Source of the DNA: Brevundimonas aurantiaca
GTDB taxonomy: Bacteria; Pseudomonadota; Alphaproteobacteria; Caulobacterales; Caulobacteraceae
Assembly (NCBI RefSeq): GCF_014199955.1
Contig: NZ_JACHOQ010000001.1
Coordinates: forward strand, 682,001-746,000
Reading direction: 5' to 3'
DNA: 64,000 bases
Part shown: piece by piece, positions 1 through 8,183 of the stretch
Layout: the number at the start of each line of letters is the position of its first letter
Position numbering within the stretch: the stretch's first letter is position 1
The notes under the pieces: model-generated
Told to the model about the DNA's origin: nothing
What the model saw: the letters and a program-made list of their open reading frames with translations, nothing else
The model's database searches: none
Program-made: the position numbers and the translations under genes

Positions 1-570
1 ATAGTTCAGCTCGTGCGCGCCATGTTTGCCCATGGCCAGGCCGAACAGGCCGGGGACGGGGCCGCGCGGATCGTCGGGCGGCGAGACCAGCCGCCCCCTC
101 GCCCGCTGCTCGGCGGCGACGGCGCGCAGGGCGGCGCGGCAGACGGCGTCGGCGAAGCCGGACAGGGCGCCGGTCACCTGATCCAGGTCCCAGACCCCGC
201 CGAGGTCAGCCAGGGCCGTCAGCAGGTGCAGATCGGCCTTCAGCACCCGCAGAGGCGCGCGGACCTCATCGGGTTCGGCGTTCAGGGCGTCGGTGTCGGC
301 GAGGATGCGGATCAGGCCCGAGGTCGGATTGGTCTCCAGCAGGCGGCGCAGATGGGCGGGGCGACGCCGCATCAGGCCGGCGAGATAGGGCGAGGCCCCC
401 GCCACGGACGCCAGGGCCGGCCAGGCCGCGTCCAGAGTGTCGGCCCAGCCCTCGGATGCGGCGGCCTCGAACAGGGTTTCGTGCAGGCGTTCGGCGGCGG
501 CGGGGTCGGCGACGGGACCGGCGGGGACGAGGCTATGCGCCAACGGAACTGAGGTTTTGGTTTCGGGCAT
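1..570 (-). CDS. glnE: Glutamine synthetase adenylyltransferase/deadenylylase, N-terminal part
   Basis: GlnE adds and removes AMP on glutamine synthetase in response to PII and so sets cytoplasmic nitrogen assimilation. Only the first 190 residues are in the window; the reading frame runs off the left edge. The visible end carries the sequence GLFGLAMGKHGAHELNY, which matches the start of the first nucleotidyltransferase domain of GlnE (usually MGKxGxxELN, followed by the metal-binding aspartates, which lie outside). The upstream ~165 residues are the helical N-terminal part expected for the family. The ATG at 570 opens the frame just inside a palindromic repeat. The gene lies downstream of the kinase gene on the same strand, separated by that repeat. 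I recall the same neighbourhood (ccm genes, degP, two-component pair, glnE) from rhizobia, but could not check it here. Confidence 0.9.
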   Translation of the reverse strand, partial: MPETKTSVPLAHSLVPAGPVADPAAAERLHETLFEAAASEGWADTLDAAWPALASVAGASPYLAGLMRRRPAHLRRLLETNPTSGLIRILADTDALNAEPDEVRAPLRVLKADLHLLTALADLGGVWDLDQVTGALSGFADAVCRAALRAVAAEQRARGRLVSPPDDPRGPVPGLFGLAMGKHGAHELNY

Positions 571-577
571 CAAATCA

Positions 578-706
578 TCCGCTCATCCCGGCGAAAGCCG
601 GGACCCAGTGCTTTCGCTCGGCAATGCGTTGGACCACGATCCAAGACACACTCACAAGCCTGAACGCCCAAAGAACTGGGTCCCGGCTTTCGCCGGGATG
701 AGCGGA
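578..706. repeat. REP-like inverted repeat pair between glnE and the kinase gene
   Basis: Two 32-bp copies, at 578-609 and 675-706, are perfect reverse complements separated by 65 bp. Each copy contains its own small hairpin: a TCCCGGC/GCCGGGA stem around a GAAA tetraloop (TTTC in the other orientation). A palindrome inside each unit, units paired head to head, and an intergenic position are the marks of bacterial REP elements. Such units are typically dispersed by RAYT transposases; none is encoded in the window. A transcript reading through would fold into a long stem, so it may also serve as a terminator or mRNA stabiliser. Confidence 0.85.
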
Positions 707-718
707 AATGAGGGGAGA

Positions 719-2122
719 TCAGGTCGAGGCCGTGGCCGGCGGCAGAACCAGGGCCACGCGAAGACCCGGCCCGTAACCTTCATAGGCGCCGGGGCCTTCA
801 TCCAGCACCACCCGACCGCCGTGCGCCTCGGCCACAGCCGTGACCAGGGACAGGCCCAGACCCGAGCCCGGTTCGGTGCGGCTGTTGTCCAACCGCACGA
901 AACGCTGGACCACCCGCTCACGGTCCTCCTCCGGCACGCCGGGGCCGGTGTCGGTGACCGAATATTCGATCTCGCCGGACGACCGCCGCCGCGCCCGCAG
1001 CTTCACCGCCCCGCCGGAGGGCGTGTATTTGATGGCGTTGTCGATCAGATTGGCCAGGGCCTGGGCCAGGAAGGGCTGGTTGCCCTCGATCATCAGGCCG
1101 GTCTCGATCTCGGCCGAGAAGTCGATGTCCTTGTCCTCGGCCGCCGGTTCGTACAGTTCGGCCATGTCGGCGGCCAGGGCGGCGGCGTCCATCCGCTGGG
1201 GGTCCGGCGCCCCGCCCGATTGCAGCCGGGCGATGGCGAGCACGGTGTTGAAGGTCTTCAGCAGATGGTCCGCCTCGTCCAGGGCCACGCCCAGGGCGTC
1301 TACCCCGTCGATCTGGCCCGCCTCGGCGTCGATCAGCGCCACCTCCAGCTTGGCCCGCATCCGCGTCAGGGGCGAGCGCAAGTCGTGGGCGATGGCGTCG
1401 CCGGCGTGGCGGATGGAGGCCATGGACGCCTCCAGCCGATCCAGCATCAGGTTCAGCCCCTGGCTGAGTTCGTCAAGCTCGTCGCCGGAATGGCGGATCG
1501 GGGCGCGGACCTTCAGATCCCCCTCCTGCACGGCTGAGACGACCCGGTTCAGCCCGGCCATGGCGCTTTCGACCCGGCGGCTGATGTAGAGGCCGCCCGC
1601 AAGGCCCAGCAGGATGACCAGGCCCATGGCGCCCCACAGGGCCTGGGTCAGGCGGGCCAGATAGTCCTCGACGTCGCCGATGTCGGCCCCGACGAACAGA
1701 TGTTCGCCGCCCGCCAGCCGGGTGTCGATGCCGATCGACTGGCGCCGCCGCACCCGGCCGTCTGCGTCGGTGTCGGTCAGGCGGAAGGGCTCCCAGTCGC
1801 CGGTGTCGATCCCCTCGGGCACGTCGGAGATGTTGGCGGTGATGATCTTTCCGTCCGACCCCTTCAGCACATACAGATAGGGGCCGGCGCGGATGGCGCG
1901 CTCGACCAGGGCCTGGTTCAGGGCGTCCAGGCCCCGGGTGCGATAGACGGCGGTCAGGGCCGCCCGCTCAGCCTCCACCTCCGCCTGGGCGCGACCTTGG
2001 GCCTCCGAGGCCGAGGCGAAATAGACATAGGCCAGGATCGCCCCCGCCGCCGCCACGAACAGGGCCAGGAACAGCAGCGTCAGGCGAAAGGGCGTGCGGC
2101 GAAGGAGGGAGGGAAGGCGCAT
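719..2122 (-). CDS. HAMP-domain sensor histidine kinase
   Basis: This is an inner-membrane sensor kinase of 467 residues. A transmembrane helix at about 14-36 and a second at about 163-182 frame a periplasmic sensing region of ~125 residues. A HAMP domain follows (about 182-236), then the HisKA helix with the phospho-accepting His246 in the motif AHDLRSPLTR. The HATPase domain shows the N box (LANLIDNAIKYTP), G1 (DTGPGVP) and G2 (GSGLGLSLV). The partner is the OmpR-type regulator gene just upstream on the same strand; the two are separated by ~150 bp of repeat rather than overlapping. The position between degP and glnE recalls the rhizobial FeuPQ system, but orthology is only an inference. 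The signal is unknown. Confidence 0.9.
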   Translation of the reverse strand: MRLPSLLRRTPFRLTLLFLALFVAAAGAILAYVYFASASEAQGRAQAEVEAERAALTAVYRTRGLDALNQALVERAIRAGPYLYVLKGSDGKIITANISDVPEGIDTGDWEPFRLTDTDADGRVRRRQSIGIDTRLAGGEHLFVGADIGDVEDYLARLTQALWGAMGLVILLGLAGGLYISRRVESAMAGLNRVVSAVQEGDLKVRAPIRHSGDELDELSQGLNLMLDRLEASMASIRHAGDAIAHDLRSPLTRMRAKLEVALIDAEAGQIDGVDALGVALDEADHLLKTFNTVLAIARLQSGGAPDPQRMDAAALAADMAELYEPAAEDKDIDFSAEIETGLMIEGNQPFLAQALANLIDNAIKYTPSGGAVKLRARRRSSGEIEYSVTDTGPGVPEEDRERVVQRFVRLDNSRTEPGSGLGLSLVTAVAEAHGGRVVLDEGPGAYEGYGPGLRVALVLPPATAST

Positions 2123-2130
2123 GGGGCTTG

Positions 2131-2254
2131 TTAGTGGCGAGTGACGCGTGGCGAGTGGCGAGCAAGCGCAGGGACAGACAGAGGCTTCCGCGGGGCCTGA
2201 CCATAAACCGCCGCTCGGTCGCCAGCCTCAATCATTCTCGCCACTCGCCACTAA
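2131..2254. repeat. GAGTGGC-type inverted repeat in the regulator-kinase gap
   Basis: The gap between the response regulator and kinase genes holds several GAGTGGC units that recur in reverse orientation. The 13-mer at 2131-2143 (TTAGTGGCGAGTG) is the reverse complement of 2242-2254, and the 13-mer at 2150-2162 (GGCGAGTGGCGAG) pairs with 2237-2249. A diverged relative occupies 39185-39295, between dnaA and dnaN. The element could form a long stem in the mRNA between the two coding regions. It codes for nothing convincing. Confidence 0.7.
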
Positions 2255-2273
2255 CCACGCGCCACTCCGAACG

Positions 2274-2945
2274 TCACGCCTCCAACCGATACCCCGCCCC
2301 ACGCACGGTCTGGAGCATGGCGCGCTCGAAACCCTTGTCGATCTTGGAGCGCAGGCGGCTGATGTGGACGTCGATGACATTGGTCTGGGGGTCGAAATGG
2401 TATTCCCAGACCTTTTCCAGCAGCATGGTGCGCGTCACCGACTGGCCGGCGTGGCGCATCAGGAACTCCAGCAGCTGGAACTCGCGCGGTTGGAGGTCGA
2501 TCTCTGTGGTTCCGCGATGAACCGTGCGGGCGATCAGATTCATCTCCAGATCGCCGACCTTCAGCACGGTCTGGACCCCGCCGGTCTCGCGGCGCCGCGC
2601 CAGGGCCTCGACCCGCGCGATCAGCTCGGCGAAGGCGTAGGGCTTGACCAGATAGTCGTCGGCGCCGGCCTTCAGGCCGGTGACCCGGTCCTCGACTTCG
2701 CCCAGGGCCGACAGGAAGAGGACCGGAGTCTGGTCCCCGCCCTTCCTGACCGTCTCGACCATGCCGACGCCGTCGAGACGCGGCATCATCCGGTCGACCA
2801 CATAGACGTCATAGCCGCCCTTTTGCGACTCCAGCAGGCCGAAGGCGCCGTCCACGGCATGGGTCACCTCATGGCCGGCCTCGGTCAGGCCGCGCACCAT
2901 GGCCGTCGCCGCCTCGGCGTCGTCCTCGACCACCAGAATCCGCAT
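2274..2945 (-). CDS. OmpR/PhoB-family response regulator
   Basis: This two-domain DNA-binding regulator is the partner of the kinase at 719-2122. The receiver domain fills about residues 1-118, with the acidic pair in VVEDD, the phospho-acceptor Asp51 in VVDRMMP and the conserved lysine in LVKPYAF. A winged-helix domain follows (about 125-223), with the typical LQPREFQLLEFLM and VIDVHISRLRSKID stretches. The ATG at 2945 is preferred over an earlier ATG at 2966. It has a strong ribosome site (GGGAGGGG, about 5 nt away) and starts directly with the receiver core MRILVVEDD. The earlier start would lie within 2 nt of a strong hairpin (2967-3000). Confidence 0.92.
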   Translation of the reverse strand: MRILVVEDDAEAATAMVRGLTEAGHEVTHAVDGAFGLLESQKGGYDVYVVDRMMPRLDGVGMVETVRKGGDQTPVLFLSALGEVEDRVTGLKAGADDYLVKPYAFAELIARVEALARRRETGGVQTVLKVGDLEMNLIARTVHRGTTEIDLQPREFQLLEFLMRHAGQSVTRTMLLEKVWEYHFDPQTNVIDVHISRLRSKIDKGFERAMLQTVRGAGYRLEA

Positions 2946-2966
2946 CGAAACCCCTCCCGGAATCAA

Positions 2967-3000
2967 AATCGCCGCCGATGGTAGCGCATCGGCGGCGATT
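2967..3000 (-). terminator. Terminator-like hairpin 21 nt upstream of the response-regulator start
   Basis: The arms at 2967-2980 and 2987-3000 form a perfect 14-bp stem around a 6-nt loop. Read on the minus strand, the stem is followed by TTTTGATT and then directly by the ribosome site and ATG at 2945. That is the shape of an intrinsic terminator, but it sits in the leader of the regulator gene. There is no room for a promoter between it and the start, so the regulator mRNA must contain the hairpin. It may end transcripts arriving from degP, act as an attenuator, or be a stabilising 5' hairpin. Confidence 0.65.
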
Positions 3001-3191
3001 CAGTGAGTTAAGGCTTGGTCAGATTACCGATCAGTTCTTGGACAGTTCGATCTTCGGGCGGGAAGCTCGACGCAGCCATCTCCTCGGTCAACAAAAATTG
3101 ACGAAGCGGAATACAGTTTCAAGTTGACGACTGAACGACTAAAACGCGAACCAACTGGGCGCCACTTGGCATTCAACCTGGGAGATCAAAC

Positions 3192-3392
3192 GTGAAGAGA
3201 ACACTGATTGCTCTAAGCTTGTTGTCGTCAGCCATAGGTTCGTCCGCCCTCGCATCACCGACAGCTCCGTCTCACCAACCCACCTCCGTGCGGACGGTTA
3301 TGGTCTGCATAACCAATCACTACCCAGATGGGGCACCGTTTTTAGATTGCCAGATCGTATATTTATACGACGACGAGATCATTCAAGCGTGA
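3192..3392 (+). CDS. Small secreted protein, unknown function
   Basis: This gene encodes 66 residues starting at GTG 3192, with a good ribosome site (GGGAG about 8 nt upstream). The N-terminus is a clear signal peptide (MKRTLIALSLLSS... ending ALA, probable cleavage after residue ~21). The mature ~45 residues contain two cysteines (in MVCITNHYPD and FLDCQIVY), which could form one disulphide in the periplasm. No family is recognised. It stands alone on the plus strand between two minus-strand genes, ends at a bidirectional terminator, and lies in DNA of about 50-55% GC, well below its neighbours. This suggests recent acquisition. The signal peptide and ribosome site are the main reasons to believe it is real. 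Confidence 0.6.
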   Translation: MKRTLIALSLLSSAIGSSALASPTAPSHQPTSVRTVMVCITNHYPDGAPFLDCQIVYLYDDEIIQA

Positions 3393-3404
3393 TTTCTAAA
3401 AGTG

Positions 3405-3439
3405 AACAGCCCGCCATCAGAAAATGATGGCGGGCTGTT
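3405..3439. terminator. Bidirectional intrinsic terminator between the small secreted gene and degP
   Basis: A perfect 15-bp stem (3405-3419 with 3425-3439) encloses the loop GAAAA. It lies between two convergent genes, 12 nt after the small-gene stop and 7 nt beyond the end of degP. A short T run follows on the plus side. Confidence 0.85.
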
Positions 3440-3446
3440 TCGTGCT

Positions 3447-4982
3447 CTATTTTTTGAAAGTCAGCACATAGGGTACGTTGCCCTGACCCCGAACCCAGAT
3501 CAGGAGATAAGCTCCGGATCGGCCAGACGCTTTCACCGAAGCTACGGCGTCTCGGAAGTCGTCCACGGTTCTTACGGGCGTATTCTGAACCTGCTGGATC
3601 ACGACCCCTTGCCCAAGGCGGGCATCGACACCGGTTTCAACACCCATAATCGCCAAACCTTCGACGGAGGCCGGCGCGCCCAGACGTTGGCGCAGGGCTG
3701 GAGTGAGAGGAGTCAAGTTTAGACCTTCGACTGTGGCCGAAGCTCCCGAAGGATCGTTCGGAGCGGCTCCGCCTTGGCCGAGGCCGTTTTCGCTGTTCAG
3801 TTCCGTCTCAGAAGGGCGGGTACCGGATCGTGCCGTGATCGTTTGTCGGCGACCGTCACGCAGCACCTCCATCCGAAGCGTGTCTCCCGGCTTAGCCGCG
3901 CCAACTAAGCGCGTCAGCTTCGTCGATGAATCAATCACCTCGCCATTCAGCGAGACGACAAGATCGCTGAACCTGAGGCCAGCCTTGTCGGCCGGACCTT
4001 CAGGGGTGACCTCAGCAACGAGGGCGCCCTTCTGGTCGGCTTTCAGCCCCAAAGCACCCAACTCCTCGGTGGTTGGCGTACTGATTTTCACGCCGAGATA
4101 GCCTCTCTCAATCACCTCCCCACGCATCAAGCGCGACGTGATCTGCTTAGCGATTTCCGCCGGAATCGCGAAGCCTATGCCGACTGACGAGCCAGTTGGA
4201 GACAGAATGACGGAGTTGACACCAATAACGCGACCGTAGACATCAAAGGTCGGCCCGCCCGAGTTCCCGCGATTGATGGCGGCGTCGATCTGCAGAAAAT
4301 CGGTGTATGCTGAAGAGGCATCCGGCAAGCTGCGGGCTTTCGCAGAGACAATCCCCGCCGTCGCCGTGCCGCCCAGCCCGAAGGGGTTGCCCACAGCGAT
4401 CACCCAGTCGCCCACGCGGGGTTCGGCCGTTTCTTCAAAGCTGACGTATTTGAAGTTGTCGCCATCGACCTTGATCACGGCCAGATCGGTGGCCTCATCG
4501 CGCCCCACCAGACGCGCGGGCAGTTCGCGGCCGTCCGACATCTTGACCTTGATCTCGGTGGCGTCGGCGACGACGTGGTTGTTGGTGACGATGAAACCGT
4601 CCTGCGAGATGAAGAAGCCCGAACCGGCGCCCTGGGTGGTGCGGGGTTCGGCGTCTTCGCCGTCGCTGCGGCCCTGGGGCGGGACGAACTGGAACGGCAG
4701 GCCGGGGATTTGGAAGGCGCCGCCCTGGGGCTGATCCACCTTGACCGTCACGTCGATCTGGACGACGGCCGGGGCGACCTGGTCGAAGATGTCAGCAAAG
4801 CTGTTGGGCGCGCCGGGCGGAGGCGAGAAGCGGTCGCCGTTGGCGGGGACGGGGGTGATCCGGTTGACGGCCTGGGGGTCGGCGTGGGCGCCGGGCCAGG
4901 TGACGATCCCGCCCGCCGTCGCTCCCGCCGCCAGGGTCAGGCCGGCCAAGGCCCCGAGAATGAACTCTTTGCGCTTCAGCAT
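3447..4982 (-). CDS. degP: Periplasmic serine protease/chaperone of the DegP (HtrA) family
   Basis: DegP degrades or refolds damaged envelope proteins. The 511-residue product begins with a signal or anchor segment (about residues 6-27). The trypsin-like domain has the catalytic triad His136 (VTNNHVV), Asp166 (ATDLAVI) and Ser241 (GNSGGPTF). Two PDZ domains follow, at about 280-370 and 415-510. The ATG at 4982 is chosen because it starts the signal peptide; the 51 residues of in-frame sequence before it overlap ccmH territory and do not look like protein. The gene follows ccmH by 76 bp. Base composition changes inside the gene: the part coding roughly the last two thirds (3447 to about 4430) is 57-58% GC in the stretches counted, and the 5' part is about 70%. 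This suggests a recombination breakpoint. Confidence 0.95.
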   Translation of the reverse strand: MLKRKEFILGALAGLTLAAGATAGGIVTWPGAHADPQAVNRITPVPANGDRFSPPPGAPNSFADIFDQVAPAVVQIDVTVKVDQPQGGAFQIPGLPFQFVPPQGRSDGEDAEPRTTQGAGSGFFISQDGFIVTNNHVVADATEIKVKMSDGRELPARLVGRDEATDLAVIKVDGDNFKYVSFEETAEPRVGDWVIAVGNPFGLGGTATAGIVSAKARSLPDASSAYTDFLQIDAAINRGNSGGPTFDVYGRVIGVNSVILSPTGSSVGIGFAIPAEIAKQITSRLMRGEVIERGYLGVKISTPTTEELGALGLKADQKGALVAEVTPEGPADKAGLRFSDLVVSLNGEVIDSSTKLTRLVGAAKPGDTLRMEVLRDGRRQTITARSGTRPSETELNSENGLGQGGAAPNDPSGASATVEGLNLTPLTPALRQRLGAPASVEGLAIMGVETGVDARLGQGVVIQQVQNTPVRTVDDFRDAVASVKASGRSGAYLLIWVRGQGNVPYVLTFKK

Positions 4983-5058
4983 ATTGTTCTTGCGATCCTC
5001 TGTCGGGGCCGCGCCCCGTCTCGCTCTTGATATAGGCCGAACGGGCGTTACGCCAATT

Positions 5059-5589
5059 TCAGCGTTCGATGGTTGATCCCGACAAGCGCCCGTCGTGAGG
5101 CGAGGTTGCGTCCAGATCGCGGCGAAGCGTCTCATTTGCGAGAACTTCGTCCAGCCGACGCTCCTCCTCAGGCGAAAGGGGCGCGACCTCCGTCGGGCGC
5201 CGGCGCGCGCGCAGGATCAGCGTCCCCCCCGCCAGCAGGACGAGGACGAAGGGGCCGAACCACAACAGCCAGGTTCCGGCCCGCACCGGCGGGGTGAACA
5301 GGACATAGTCGCCGAACCGCCGGACCAGATCCTGACGCACGGCCTGATCGGAGGCGCCGGCGGCGATCTGTTCGCGGATCAGCCGGCGCATGTCGCCGGC
5401 GACGCCCGCCGGACTGTCGGCGATGGCCTCGTGCTGGCAGACGACGCAGCGGACGTCCTTGAACAGAGCCTGGGCGCGGGCTTCCTGGGCCGGGTCGCTC
5501 AAGGGGCGGTCGGGGGCGGCGGCGGGCTCGGCCGCCGTCAGCATCAGGGCCAGGACCGGCGCGGCCAGCAGAATCTTGAGCCGCCTCAC
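5059..5589 (-). CDS. ccmH: Cytochrome c maturation protein CcmH (CycL)
   Basis: CcmH keeps apocytochrome c cysteines reduced and presents them to the CcmF haem ligase in the periplasm. The 176-residue protein has a signal peptide (about 1-25). The redox motif RCVVCQ holds Cys48 and Cys51, followed by the three-helix CcmH fold and one transmembrane helix at about 106-126. A charged cytoplasmic tail makes it slightly longer than typical CycL proteins. Its ATG overlaps the ccmF stop by 4 nt (ATGA), so translation is probably coupled. The E. coli-type CcmH C-terminal TPR part is separate here as CcmI. Confidence 0.95.
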   Translation of the reverse strand: MRRLKILLAAPVLALMLTAAEPAAAPDRPLSDPAQEARAQALFKDVRCVVCQHEAIADSPAGVAGDMRRLIREQIAAGASDQAVRQDLVRRFGDYVLFTPPVRAGTWLLWFGPFVLVLLAGGTLILRARRRPTEVAPLSPEEERRLDEVLANETLRRDLDATSPHDGRLSGSTIER

Positions 5590-7574
5590 GCCGGCCTCCG
5601 CCGTCGCGCGCCGACGCCCAGCCGCAGCCGGCGATCCAGCAGGGACAAAAGCCCCCCAAAGGCCATGATCATCGGCCCGAGGAAGATCAGCCGCGCCCAG
5701 GGATTCCAGTACAGTCGGACGACCCAGGCAGGAGCCTCAGGCGTTCCTGCCCGCTCGCCCATCACCACATAGACGTCGTCCAGACCCCGGAAATCCAGAC
5801 CGACCTCGGTCGTGGTCTGGCCGCCCGCGGGAAAGAAGCGGCGCTCGGCCGTGACGGTCTTCGCCCGGCCCCGGTCGTTGGAGGGCCGCACGGTCAGCCG
5901 GCCCTGTTCGGCCAGATAGTTGGGGCCTTCGACCACCCGCACCTGATCCAGGGTGACGGTCCAGGGGCCGGCGGAAACGCTTTGGCCCAAGGTCAGGGCG
6001 CGGGCCGCCTCGGCCTTGAAGCCGGTCTCGACCACCGCCCCCAGGATGAAGACGCCCAGGCCCAGATGGGCCAGGCTCATGCCCCAGGCGCCGAGCGGCA
6101 GGCGCTTGAGGCGACGCAGGGTCTCGGCAGTCGAGGCGCGAAACAGCCGCGTCCGTTCGGCGACCTCGACCAAGGCGCCCAGGATCAGCCAGGCGCCCAG
6201 ACCGATCCCGGCGGCGGCCAGAGCCTTCTTCGGCGACCACAGGGCGTAGGCGGCGAGGGCGCAGACCAGGGCCAGACCCGCCGCGACCGCCAGCCTCTGC
6301 ATCGCCCCAGGCAGGTCGCCGCGCTTCCAGGCCAGCAGAGGCCCGGCAGGCAGGATCAGGAAGGCGACCGTCATCAGCGGAACGAAGGTGGCGGCGAAAT
6401 AGGGCGGGCCGACCGAGATGGTCGCGCCGGACGCCGCCTCCAGGATCAGGGGATAGAGGGTGCCCAAAAGCACGGTCGCCGCCGCCGCCGTCAGGAACAG
6501 ATTGTTCAGCACCAGGGCGCCTTCGCGGCTTATGGGTGCGAACATTCCGCCGCCCTTCAGCTGGGGCGCGCGCCAGGCGAACAGGGCGAAGGCGGCGCCG
6601 GCCGTGAGGCCCAGGATGGCCAGCAGCATCATCCCGCGCTGGGGATCAACGGCGAAGGCGTGGACGCTGGTCAGGACGCCCGATCGCACCAGGAAGGCGC
6701 CCAGCATTGAGAAGCTGAAGGCCAGAAGCGCCAGAAAGACGGTCCATCCCGCCAGGGCCCCGCGCCGCTCGGTGACCACCGCGCTGTGCAACAGGGCCGC
6801 GCCCGCCAGCCAGGGCATGAAGCTGGCGTTCTCGACCGGGTCCCAGAACCACCAGCCGCCCCAGCCCAGCTCATAATAGGCCCAGAAGGAGCCCAGGGTG
6901 ATGCCGACCGTCAGAAAGGCCCAACTGGCCAGGGCCCAGGGGCGCACCCACCGGCCCCAGGCGGGCCAGAAGGCGGTCTGAGCCCGCCCTTCGATCAGGG
7001 CCGCCACGGCCAGGGAGAAACAGACCGAAAATCCGACATAGCCCGCATAGAGCAGCGGCGGATGGACGGCCAGGGCCGGGTCCTGAAGCAAGGGGTTCAG
7101 CGAGGCGCCCTGAAACGGCGCGGGATCCAGGCGCACAAAGGGGCTGGAGGTGAAGACGGCGAAGGCCAGGAACAGCGAGCCCAGAGCGCCTTGGGTCGCC
7201 ACGGCCGAGGCCTTCAGCCCGAACGGCAGGCCGCGCGCGCGGGCCAGGACGGCGCCGAAGACCGTCAGGACCAGGCACCACAGCAAGAGCGATCCCTCGT
7301 GACTGCCCCAGGCGCCGGCGACCTTGTACAGCATCGGCTTGTCGGTGTGGCTGTTGGCCGCGACGTTGGAGACCGAGAAGTCCGAGATGACGAAGGCGTA
7401 GATCAGGGCCGCAAAGGCCAGGGCCGTCGCCGCTGCGGCGCCGATCGCCGCCCCTTCAGCCGCCCCGGCCAGCACGGGGCTGCGCCGGGCCCGCCCCGCC
7501 GCCGACAGCACGGTCTGAAGCACCGACAGGGCCAGGGCCAGGGCAAGGGCGAAGGCCCCGAACTCGACGATCAT
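5586..7574 (-). CDS. ccmF: Haem lyase subunit CcmF (CycK)
   Basis: CcmF is the polytopic inner-membrane haem ligase of system I cytochrome c maturation. The 662 residues are close to the family norm, with many hydrophobic helices throughout. The tryptophan-rich WWD signature WGGWWFWDPVENASFMPW is present near the middle of the first half. The gene overlaps ccmE upstream (ATGA at 7571-7574) and ccmH downstream (ATGA at 5586-5589), which makes a tightly coupled ccmE-ccmF-ccmH unit. Confidence 0.97.
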   Translation of the reverse strand: MIVEFGAFALALALALSVLQTVLSAAGRARRSPVLAGAAEGAAIGAAAATALAFAALIYAFVISDFSVSNVAANSHTDKPMLYKVAGAWGSHEGSLLLWCLVLTVFGAVLARARGLPFGLKASAVATQGALGSLFLAFAVFTSSPFVRLDPAPFQGASLNPLLQDPALAVHPPLLYAGYVGFSVCFSLAVAALIEGRAQTAFWPAWGRWVRPWALASWAFLTVGITLGSFWAYYELGWGGWWFWDPVENASFMPWLAGAALLHSAVVTERRGALAGWTVFLALLAFSFSMLGAFLVRSGVLTSVHAFAVDPQRGMMLLAILGLTAGAAFALFAWRAPQLKGGGMFAPISREGALVLNNLFLTAAAATVLLGTLYPLILEAASGATISVGPPYFAATFVPLMTVAFLILPAGPLLAWKRGDLPGAMQRLAVAAGLALVCALAAYALWSPKKALAAAGIGLGAWLILGALVEVAERTRLFRASTAETLRRLKRLPLGAWGMSLAHLGLGVFILGAVVETGFKAEAARALTLGQSVSAGPWTVTLDQVRVVEGPNYLAEQGRLTVRPSNDRGRAKTVTAERRFFPAGGQTTTEVGLDFRGLDDVYVVMGERAGTPEAPAWVVRLYWNPWARLIFLGPMIMAFGGLLSLLDRRLRLGVGARRRRPA

Positions 7575-8113
7575 AGGCTTTCAGCCTGCGGCCTGCTTGA
7601 GCGCGTGGTCTCGGCCGCGCTATCGGCCTGCGGCCTATTTGAGCGCATGGTCTCGGTCGAGGTTTCCGGCCGCCACTCGCCCTTGGCCTTGATCCGGTCG
7701 GCGACCTCGCGCGGCATGTAGTTCTCGTCGTGCTTGGCCAGGACCTGGCTGGCGTGGAAGACGCGGTCGGCGCCGAAAGCCCCTTGCGCCACGATCCCCT
7801 GCCCTTCGCGGAACAGGTCGGGCAGGTCGCCGTGATACTGGACCTGAGTCGCGGCGATATTGTCGGTGACGGTGAAAACGACGACGCCGTCGCCAGACTT
7901 CCGCACGCTGCCGGTCTCGACCAGGCCGCCCAGCCGGATGTTGCGGCCTTCCGGCGCCTTGTCGACCGTAGCCTCGGACGGGGAATAGAAGAAGGTCACG
8001 CTGTCCTGCATGGCCCACAGCGACAGGCCGACCGCCAGGGCCAGGATCGGCGCCACGGCGGCGACGACCCACAGGCGACGGCGCGCCTTCGGCGATTTCG
8101 GCAGCCAACTCAT
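7571..8113 (-). CDS. ccmE: Haem chaperone CcmE (CycJ)
   Basis: CcmE carries haem covalently in the periplasm and hands it to CcmF/H. The protein has 180 residues: a short cytoplasmic N-terminus, one membrane anchor (about 14-34), then the OB-fold domain. The haem-binding His128 sits in LAKHDENYMP with Tyr132 close by, as in the family. The C-terminal tail (about 152-180) is unusual. It contains a duplicated 14-residue unit (TMRSNRPQADSAAE and a diverged second copy) made by a tandem DNA repeat at 7584-7658. This region is not part of the fold and should tolerate insertion. Confidence 0.96.
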   Translation of the reverse strand: MSWLPKSPKARRRLWVVAAVAPILALAVGLSLWAMQDSVTFFYSPSEATVDKAPEGRNIRLGGLVETGSVRKSGDGVVVFTVTDNIAATQVQYHGDLPDLFREGQGIVAQGAFGADRVFHASQVLAKHDENYMPREVADRIKAKGEWRPETSTETMRSNRPQADSAAETTRSSRPQAESL

Positions 8114-8183
8114 GACTTAGCGGTCCCGCTCCCCGACGGATTTTTCTTTCCGTCTACAGAGGCCGGCGCCCCGCGCCAACGGC

